Shown here piece by piece: positions 57,301-64,000 of a DNA stretch of 64,000 nucleotides. The position numbers and the translations under genes are program-made. How positions within the stretch are numbered: the stretch's first letter is position 1; each line of letters starts with the position of its first letter. The notes beneath the pieces were generated by a model. That model had not been told where the DNA came from and made no database searches. It worked only from the letters and a program-made list of their open reading frames with translations. The DNA lies in the NCBI GenBank assembly GCA_034670405.1, contig JAXDDX010000125.1:124001-188000 (forward strand), given 5' to 3'. This DNA is from Hoplostethus atlanticus (taxonomy: Eukaryota; Chordata; Actinopteri; Trachichthyiformes; Trachichthyidae).

Positions 57301-58040
57301 TATATATATACTATATATATATATATTATATATTTTTTTTTTGTTGTTGATATTTTTGGCAGACAGTCAAGAACATTCACAAATTACATGTGCAACATGA
57401 CATTAGTTCCAAAGTATATCTGTCCTTTTTTCTTTTTTGGTTTCAAATATAGATGAACAAAAACAACATACTGACATACATACACACATACACAATTCCA
57501 ATCTAGTAGAACAGACCAGATTTGGTGAACATGTTCGAACTGCTTTACCCAGTTACCCCGATAATACAAACAGTAAAATAAAGAAAAATAAATAAAGAAA
57601 TAATAAAGAAAAATAATAATATATATATACTATATACACATATAATAAAAAAAATACAGTAAGTATATACAATACAAAAAAAAAAAAACAAGACAATCTG
57701 CCTATGTGCCCATACTCATAAAACAGACTATTTTCTTCAGAATTCAGCATTAGGCCAGGTTCATACCGGACGCGGAACGGCGCTGAATGACAACGAATAG
57801 CGACGAAAAATCTTTCGGCTGTGGCCTGCAGCGATCGTTTCGGCGTCTGGTCTAATTTTTATCGATTCGTGAGCGATTGTGCCAAGTTGGGCAGGAAGTC
57901 AGACACAGGAACGGCGTAGAGCATCCGATCAATTTTCAAAATAACAAATTTCAAAATAAAACACCCTGATTGATGATGGCGTTGAATATCAAGTCTATAT
58001 ATATACATATTTCTCAGTTGTGTCTAAACTTTTACCGTCT
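57301..58040. other. AT-rich non-coding with (TA)n
   Basis: Contains tatatata-rich tracts (57301-57330 and 57615-57650) and A-runs. No gene is recognised. At 57752-57920 there is 'cataccggacgcggaacggc'-type sequence of unknown origin. Confidence 0.5.
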
Positions 58041-58064
58041 ATGTGTCTAAACAGAGCGAGAGAG

Positions 58065-58093
58065 ACGAGCAGGCACACGCACACAAGCAGAGA

Positions 58094-58148
<55 letters not shown>

Positions 58149-58250
58149 GAGCAGGCACACACAAGCAGACAGAGAAAGATGGAGGGAGAGAGACAGAGAG
58201 TATGAGAGACGAGCAGGCACACAGACAAGCAGAGAGAGAGAGAGAGAGAA
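58065..58250. repeat. (GA)n microsatellite array
   Basis: AGAG-rich tract with 'cgagcaggcacaca' interspersed at least three times (about 58070, 58150 and 58210). It sits at the 3' end of the L1 on the minus strand. Confidence 0.9.
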
Positions 58251-58254
58251 ACAC

Positions 58255-61200
58255 CAATTTTACACTTCATTTCCATCCATTCTTTGTATGTAGAAGGAGC
58301 AGAGGACTTCCAGTGTCTCAGAGTAATTCTACAACCAGTTGTCATAGCCAATTGCAGCCAAAACCTCATACGGTTAGTCATTCTGATGTCCTCTGGGAGC
58401 AATCCCAAGAGACAAAGTGCTGTGGTTTAATCAGCGGTATCCTCAACATCTTATTCAAAAAAACAATAATCTCATCTCACATGCATTCTGTTTTCTCACA
58501 ATAATATAACAAGTGCACTAAGGTCCCAGCCTCTTTACTACATCTCCAGCAGGCATCATTGTCCCTTAGTTTCAATTTAGCCATTTTACATGGGGTTCAA
58601 TAGCTTCTATTGATGATCTTATAGTGAATAAGTTGTGATTGCATTTCACGTGAGAATTTGTGCCAAGATGCAACAAGTTTATTCCAGCTATGTACCGAAA
58701 TCTTCTCCCCAACATCCTTTTCCCAACACATTTTTAGGCTTTCTAATCGCGGCGTGTGTGCATCTCTAATATGTTCATAAAATATTGAGGCAGCCCCTTT
58801 TTTATGCCATGTGGTATGGAATAACTCCTGAATCCCAGTTTGATGATTTAGTTTAGTTTTTACATTGGCCGATATACAGTGCCTTATTTGTAAGAATCTC
58901 CAAAAGTCTGATTTGTCTAGATTATATTAATTCTTTATCTCCTCAAAGGATCTCATTCCATTGTCCCCAACCAAATCTCCAAGGAGATGTATTCCTGACC
59001 TGACCCATTTTTCCCACATGAAGGTCTTCTTGGCTATCAGAAGTTTCTTATTGAACCATATGGAAGCTTTAGGTGTGACACATGGGTTAGATTTTGTGAG
59101 ATGATGCGCCATTCTCCACGATTCCCTGGTGTTTGGAGTTTGAGTCAGAAAGGCCTCTAAGGAGGAAGGATATGTTAGTTCTTCTTCGATCCTTACCCAA
59201 GCGGGGGCCTGGTCTGGTAGGTTGTTCATTTTAGACAGTTGGGAATGTGAGAAGGCATAATGGTACCAGTCGATCCTTGAGAGTGATAAACCCCCCTTTT
59301 CTTTAGCTGCGTATAGTTTATTAGATAAAATAAAATGTTCAATTACTGTGTTGTACTGTTTTAGCAATTTATGTGGAAATAATAAGGGTAGCATGTATGT
59401 AATATAATGTATCTTAGGTGCTATAATCATTTTCACCAGGTTAATTCTGCCCAACAAAGATATATTAATTTTAGCCCAATTCTGTAACATAGATTGAATA
59501 TTTTGAATAATGGGAGATATATTAGAATCCATGATCTCATTCAGACCTGGTGTTAGTTTTATCCCCAGATATGGCAGGCCAGATGGCATCCATCTAAACA
59601 GCCATTTGTCTCTGATGACTGGGGGGCATAATTTAGATAGCGGCATGGCTTCTGATTTTGTCCAATTGATTGTATAACCCGATATCTCAGAAAATGAGTC
59701 TATTATTGAACAAATCTCTGATGCTGCTGTTTCAGGGTTACTAGAAACCAACAAAATGTCGTCAGCATACAAAAAAGGTTTATGTTCTTCCTGACCTGCT
59801 TGTATTCCAACTATATTCTTATTCCCTCGTAAGGCGAGTGATAGCGGTTCGAGAAAAAGAGCAAAAATTTGAGGTGAGAGAGGCGAACCCTGCCGTATGC
59901 CACCCTGTGAATTTCTACCCTTTACAAATCCTACTTGGTCTGGATGTATCAAAAATGGAATCATATCTTCTAGTCTGGTTGCTAGAATTTTAGCCAGCAA
60001 TTTTTCATCTACATTAATCAGTGAAATTGGGCGATAATTACTACAATACTGTGGGTCCTTTCCTTTTTTATGAAGTAACGTGATAACAGCTGATCTCATG
60101 CTTTCAGGAAGCCTGCCTTTCTGTAAGGCATCTTGATATACAGTTTGTAGTCTTGGGGCTAATTCGATAACAAACTTCCTATAAAAGTCTGAAGTGAACC
60201 CATGATTTCCTGGGGCTTTTCCTACGCTAAGATTCATAACTGCTTGATGAATTTCTCCAAGAGAGATGTCTCCTTCTAAGGTGTCTTTCTGTGCTTCAGT
60301 TAGGGTCGGCATTTTAATTGATGAAAAAAAACTCTCCAATTTAGATTCTTCCATTATCCCTTGAGACGTATATAGCTCTTGGTAGAGGATCTTAAACATC
60401 TCATTAATACCTTTTTTTATTTGTCATCAATTTATTGTCTTTATTAAATACTGAGGGAATAATGTTTTGAGTTTGTAACTGCTTTACTCTATGTGCCAGC
60501 AACTTGCCCGCTCTCTCACCCTGCTCATAATATTTTTGCTTAGTACAAAACAATGCAAATTCGGCTTTCCTTTGTAAAATATTATTCAAATCACATTTCA
60601 GTTTGTTCAAGTTATTCCATATTTCTGGGTCTGGATGCTGCATGTATTGTTTTTCAAGTTTCTTTATGTCTTGATCTAGTTTCAACATCATTTCATTTTC
60701 TGCTCTTTTAGCTAGTGCACTATGTTGCATAAGACGCCCCCTCACATATGCTTTAAATGCATCCCATGTCACACCAGAGTCTGAGATTGAGCCCTCGTTA
60801 AATTCCCAGAATTTGCCCATCACCGTTCTAATAAACGTACAAGATTCATCCTTATTTAACATGAAATTATTAAAGCGCCATCTCAACAACTGCTTCTCAT
60901 TTTCTTTAGGGATATCACAAAATCAACTGGTGCGTGATCAGTCAGAACTATGTTGCCAATTGTGGCACTCAGTACCTGATTTACCAGAGCCCGAGAGATT
61001 AGAAAATAATCAATCCTTGAATATGTGGCATGCGGATGAGAGAAAAAGGTATAGTCTCTTTCTTGTGGATGTAATAACCTCCATATATCAATTAATCCCA
61101 GTTCCTCCAGCATCATCTCTATTGCAGCAATTGATGTGGAGTTGGTTTGATTTGGTTGAGAGGATTTATCCAAATACACATCTCTTACCTGGTTGAAGTC

Positions 61201-61597
61201 TCCCCCTACAATGATATTGTTGTTCCCTACATTTCTGATTACATTGCAGACTTTGTGGAAAAAATCCGGGCATACTGGCCCATATATATTAGCGACTGTC
61301 ACTCTTTGACCTTCCATTATAGCATCTAGAACCCACCTACCCTCTTTATGTGAGAAGTGATTCAGCACCTGAAAATCTATGTTTTTCTTAACGAGGATAA
61401 TCACCCCTCTTTTCCTAGAGGAATACGAACTATAATAAACCTGTCCCACCCAGTCTCTTTTCAGTTCAGCAGATTCCTCCTCATTCAAATGAGTTTCTTG
61501 AATAAGGGCTATATCAGCCTTTTTTATTTCAAATATGTGAGGATTTTCTTCCTTTTAATAACATGCTTACACCCCGCTATGTTCCAAGATACTAGTT
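58255..61597 (-). pseudogene. L1 ORF2 protein (endonuclease-RT), frameshifted, RT partly deleted
   Basis: The endonuclease motifs are NIAGCKH, ALIQETHL, ANIYGP, IIVGGDFNQVRD, SRIDYFLISR and LTDHAPV. A linker follows (RWRFNNFMLNKDESCTF onward) after a frameshift near 60890. A second frameshift lies in a T-run at about 60410. RT reads LPESMRSAVITLLHKKGKDP, NYRPISLINVDEKLLAKILA, DQVGFVKGRNSQ and then directly GGIRQGSPLSPQIFALFLEP and PFLYADDILLVSSNPETAAS. The FDRVEW-type block with the first catalytic Asp is missing between RNSQ and GGIRQ. After a TAA at 58927 the C-terminal region continues (NLDKSDFWRFLQIRHC; HKKGAASIFYEHIRDAHTPR; a Cys/His segment WRCSKEAGTLVHLLYYC). Confidence 0.9.
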
Positions 61598-61598
61598 T
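58255..61598 (-). mobile_element. Fish L1 LINE, ORF2 nearly full length but mutated
   Basis: The minus strand starts at 61598 with LVSWNIAGCKH (the endonuclease start) and runs through RT and the C-terminal region to about 58255, followed by a (GA) tract. No ORF1 is seen. The 5' side is interrupted by the mariner-like element at 61600. Confidence 0.9.
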
Positions 61599-61599
61599 A

Positions 61600-63204
61600 C
61601 AGTTTTTTACAATCACTTTGGCACTAATTTCAGAACCTTCATGTCATTTTTCAAAACTCTAGACACAAAACTCACAACCGATGATCAAAATGCACATTTT
61701 TCAAAACTTTTTCCAATTGCTTGGATACAATACACAGAAACCTAAGATCATTTGTTCATTGAACTAAAATCACCTGTTCAAAATGACACAACTTAACATC
61801 AAAGTATTACCATTTCAAAATGCAATTCACACATTACATCTGAGACGACTGTCTGTTCATTTCATTACAATGATCTAACTATCAATTGATACAACTGATC
61901 AAAATGATAAGTAACTGGTTCATTACTCTTAATGCTTAGTTTTATGGAAACTGACGAACAATATTCCATGTTTAGATCATGAAAGTTTCAGGATAACGAG
62001 ATCCACTGACACCAATTACCGTGGAATATGAACATAACTATGGATGTAATATTTGATCATCATTCTTTATCAGACACTGTTTCTATGGTCCCATGTACCA
62101 CTTTCCAGACCATATTTTCAGATTTGACATTACTGTATGTATGCAGGCCCTTGTAATTGCTTTTCCAATACTGCCAACTCGTTACTGATGAATATACAGT
62201 AAAATGAGTGGTATCCACCTACAACAACATAGCGATAACATGGAACCGGCAGGTGATCCAGGTCACAATAGAGGTCAAGCAGTGGGAGCAGGAAGACGAG
62301 GAAGACGTGGTGGTCAAAGGAATGGCAGGGGACAAGCACCCCTTCTGAGAGGTGGTCATATTGTATTGGATAATGTCAGTTTCCACCATTCTCAAATGGT
62401 GCAAGCATGGTTTCAGGCCCATCCACAATTTACCACCTTGTACTTACCCACATACTCTCCTTTCCTTAACCCGATTGAGAATTTTTTTCTCCACATGGAG
62501 ATGGAAGGTATATGATAGGCGCCCTGATGAACAAGTCACCCTTCTCGGATGACGCATGCAATAACATCACGGCAGACCAGTGTCAGGCCTGGATTCGCCA
62601 TGCCCGAAGATTCTTCCCAAGATGTTTGGGATGAAAACATCCATTGTGATGTGGATGAGAACTTGTGGCCAAATCCACAAGACAGGGTTGATGGAAATAT
62701 AGAAGTACAGTAATCAATCCTTTGTTTTGCTTTTGCAGTTTTATTTCAATTTTTTTGTAGCTAATTCTTTTATTTTGATTCAAAGAAACCTATGTTGTGA
62801 ATTTACTGTATTTCATCAATACATTTCAGATTTTGTTCAGTGATTCCACTGTGTCTGTAGTATTCTCTCTACTAGTCCTTTTACAGTGTAGTGCCATAAT
62901 GAAACATGTATCACATATTTTGTACTACAATATTTAGTGATTGTACGAACAACTAAACAGTGAAACTATCGGTATCTTGTGTGTGTGTGATCTAAATGAA
63001 TGTTCCTATGGTATTTCATGATAAATGAGTTATTTGAACCAGTGATTCTGCAAGTGCAAGGTTTCTTTAAAGATATGAATGCACAATGCAATGTTTTGAA
63101 CATTGGACAGCCTGTGTTACAAGTGATGACCGTTTTGAGTTCTAGAGTTTTGAAAAATGACATCAAGGTTCTGAAATTAGTGACAAAGTGATTGTAAAAA
63201 ACTG
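61600..63204 (+). mobile_element. Mariner/IS630-type transposon with TA duplication
   Basis: The ends CAGTTTTTTACAATCACTTT and its complement at 63185-63204 are flanked by TA. A longer inverted match continues inward (agaaccttcatgtcattttt and its complement). It inserted at the start of the L1 endonuclease. It is related in transposase type, but not in ends, to the element at 1902. Confidence 0.85.
62200..62712 (+). pseudogene. IS630-type DDE transposase, internally deleted
   Basis: ATG 62204 gives MSGIHLQQHSDNMEPAGDPG and a basic Gly/Arg-rich stretch (AVGAGRRGRRGGQRNGRGQA), then jumps directly into the catalytic C-terminal half: GGHIVLDNVSFHHSQMVQAW (second Asp), YLPTYSPFLNPIENFFLHME (third acidic residue). 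The frame then shifts to WRWKVYDRRPDEQVTLLG and further to DVDENLWPNPQDRVD. The DNA-binding domains and the first catalytic Asp are missing, so the copy is non-autonomous. Confidence 0.75.
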
Positions 63205-63206
63205 TA

Positions 63207-63768
63207 ATTTGCTTATATATTATGTTAAAAAGAAAACTTGAATTATCAGCTTTAAGCATTTGAAACACATTATATATTTAGCCTTAAAATTTGTGGACCC
63301 AAATGGCACCCGTTTCACTGAGTTTTGGAAAAGAACTCTTCAAATAGATATCAGTTACATTTTTAGGCTGGTACAGTGTCACTTTCCCTTTTGGGTAGGA
63401 AATTTGTGTGGCTTTGTGGTGTCCAACCTAGAGGCCAGATTGCTAGCTGCGAGTTGAAATTTTAGCCTAATAATGCCTGGTGTATTATCCTATCCACAGT
63501 AGGCCTATGTTGCAGGGAGATAAGCATGTACCTCCTGAGTTTAGTTTAGGTTTCATTCCCAGTAGCATTAGTGACCTGCACTGACAAAGTGCACCTGAAC
63601 CTTAGCTTCTCACCCCAATGTATACAGTAGCAACTCGCTCTAAACACAGATATTGGTGCAATTGATGCAATGTATCAGGCATTGGCTTGCAACATTTTTG
63701 TCTCGTGTCTTTTTGAAAAGAAAACCCCACACATGACCTAAGCTACTGCCTGTGGCATTGCATCATAT
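63207..63768. other. Non-coding
   Basis: No gene or known repeat is recognised. L1 5' sequence would be expected here if the L1 were longer, but no ORF1 is visible. Confidence 0.5.
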
Positions 63769-64000
63769 ACAGGCTGGTGACAAATTAAAGGAAAAACCAA
63801 CATAAAGTAAGGTGTTGGGCCACCACAAGACGCCAGAACAGCTTCAATACACCTTGGCATAGATTCTCCAAGTCTCTGGAACTCTACTGGAGGGATGGAA
63901 CACCATTCTTCCAAAAGATATTCCCTCATTTGGTGTTTTAATGACGGTGGTGGAGAGCATTGTCTAACACGATGGTCCAAAATCTCCCATAGGTGTTCAA
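63769..64000 (-). mobile_element. Tc1-like element, 3' end, running off the window
   Basis: The terminal sequence on the plus strand, caggctggtgacaaattaaa, is followed by the complement of a Tc1-type transposase C-terminus: [20 protein letters not shown] then [20 protein letters not shown] and [16 protein letters not shown]. The rest lies beyond 64000. Confidence 0.8.

Noticed and set aside
58020-58504. Arg/Glu-rich ORFs over the GA repeat
   Set aside because: Simple-repeat translation; the minus frame at 58260-58408 is the end of L1 ORF2.

Overview
The window reads as genomic DNA of a ray-finned (teleost) fish. The host coding exons are split by long introns with GT-AG borders, and the interspersed repeats are typical of fish: L2, L1, Tx1-like and Rex1-like LINEs, Tc1/mariner, hAT and Harbinger-type DNA transposons, tRNA-derived SINEs and the common 'TTTATTGATCCC' and 'ATCCAAAGCGACTTACA' repeats. 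I see no bacterial or viral genome organisation.

The only clear host gene is a formin-2 orthologue (fmn2) on the minus strand. It begins near 48709 and runs leftwards out of the window past 1180. Nine exons can be placed at 48709-46253, 45845-45598, 42410-42232, 39458-39308, 35521-35510 (a 12-nt microexon), 31660-31599, 27348-26417 (FH1 domain), 25362-25218 and 1267-1180 (start of the FH2 domain). All have GT-AG junctions, and their phases agree if one G of an 11-G run at 47733-47743 is ignored. With that correction the exons encode about 1,424 residues. The rest of FH2 lies beyond position 1.

The intron between 25218 and 1267 is about 24 kb and is packed with nested mobile elements. At 1.9-8.3 kb, a Tc1/IS630-type transposon carries in its own intron a minus-strand L2 LINE, which is split by a plus-strand L2. 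At 9.4-17.9 kb, a degenerate hAT-like ZBED gene is interrupted by a 2-kb LTR-like element, by a 3.3-kb hAT transposon (which contains a second, inverted copy of the same LTR-like element) and by a 0.7-kb foldback element. At 18.0-18.8 kb lies an internally deleted endogenous retrovirus pol remnant. At 18.9-21.8 kb lies an inverted-repeat element, at 23.0-23.9 kb a terminal-inverted-repeat element, and at 24.0-24.8 kb a Tx1-like LINE fragment.

The smaller introns hold a 28.3-31.5 kb repeat carrying an unidentified three-piece ORF. They also hold a family of elements at 32.9-35.3 and 43.4-44.2 kb that carry a CCTAGCAAC minisatellite and have a Helitron-like 3' end, and a nearly complete but inactivated Tc1 element at 35.8-37.4 kb. 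Upstream of fmn2 (48.7-64 kb) there is only repeat sequence: a hairpin element, a Rex1-like LINE, a Harbinger-like element carrying a tRNA-Lys-like pseudogene, a full-ORF2 L1 with an RT deletion, a second mariner-like element, and a Tc1 end at the window edge.

The most interesting observations are the predicted in-frame fmn2 microexon, the homopolymer frameshift in exon 1, an open reading frame extending 264 codons upstream of the usual formin-2 start, and the minisatellite-carrying element family.
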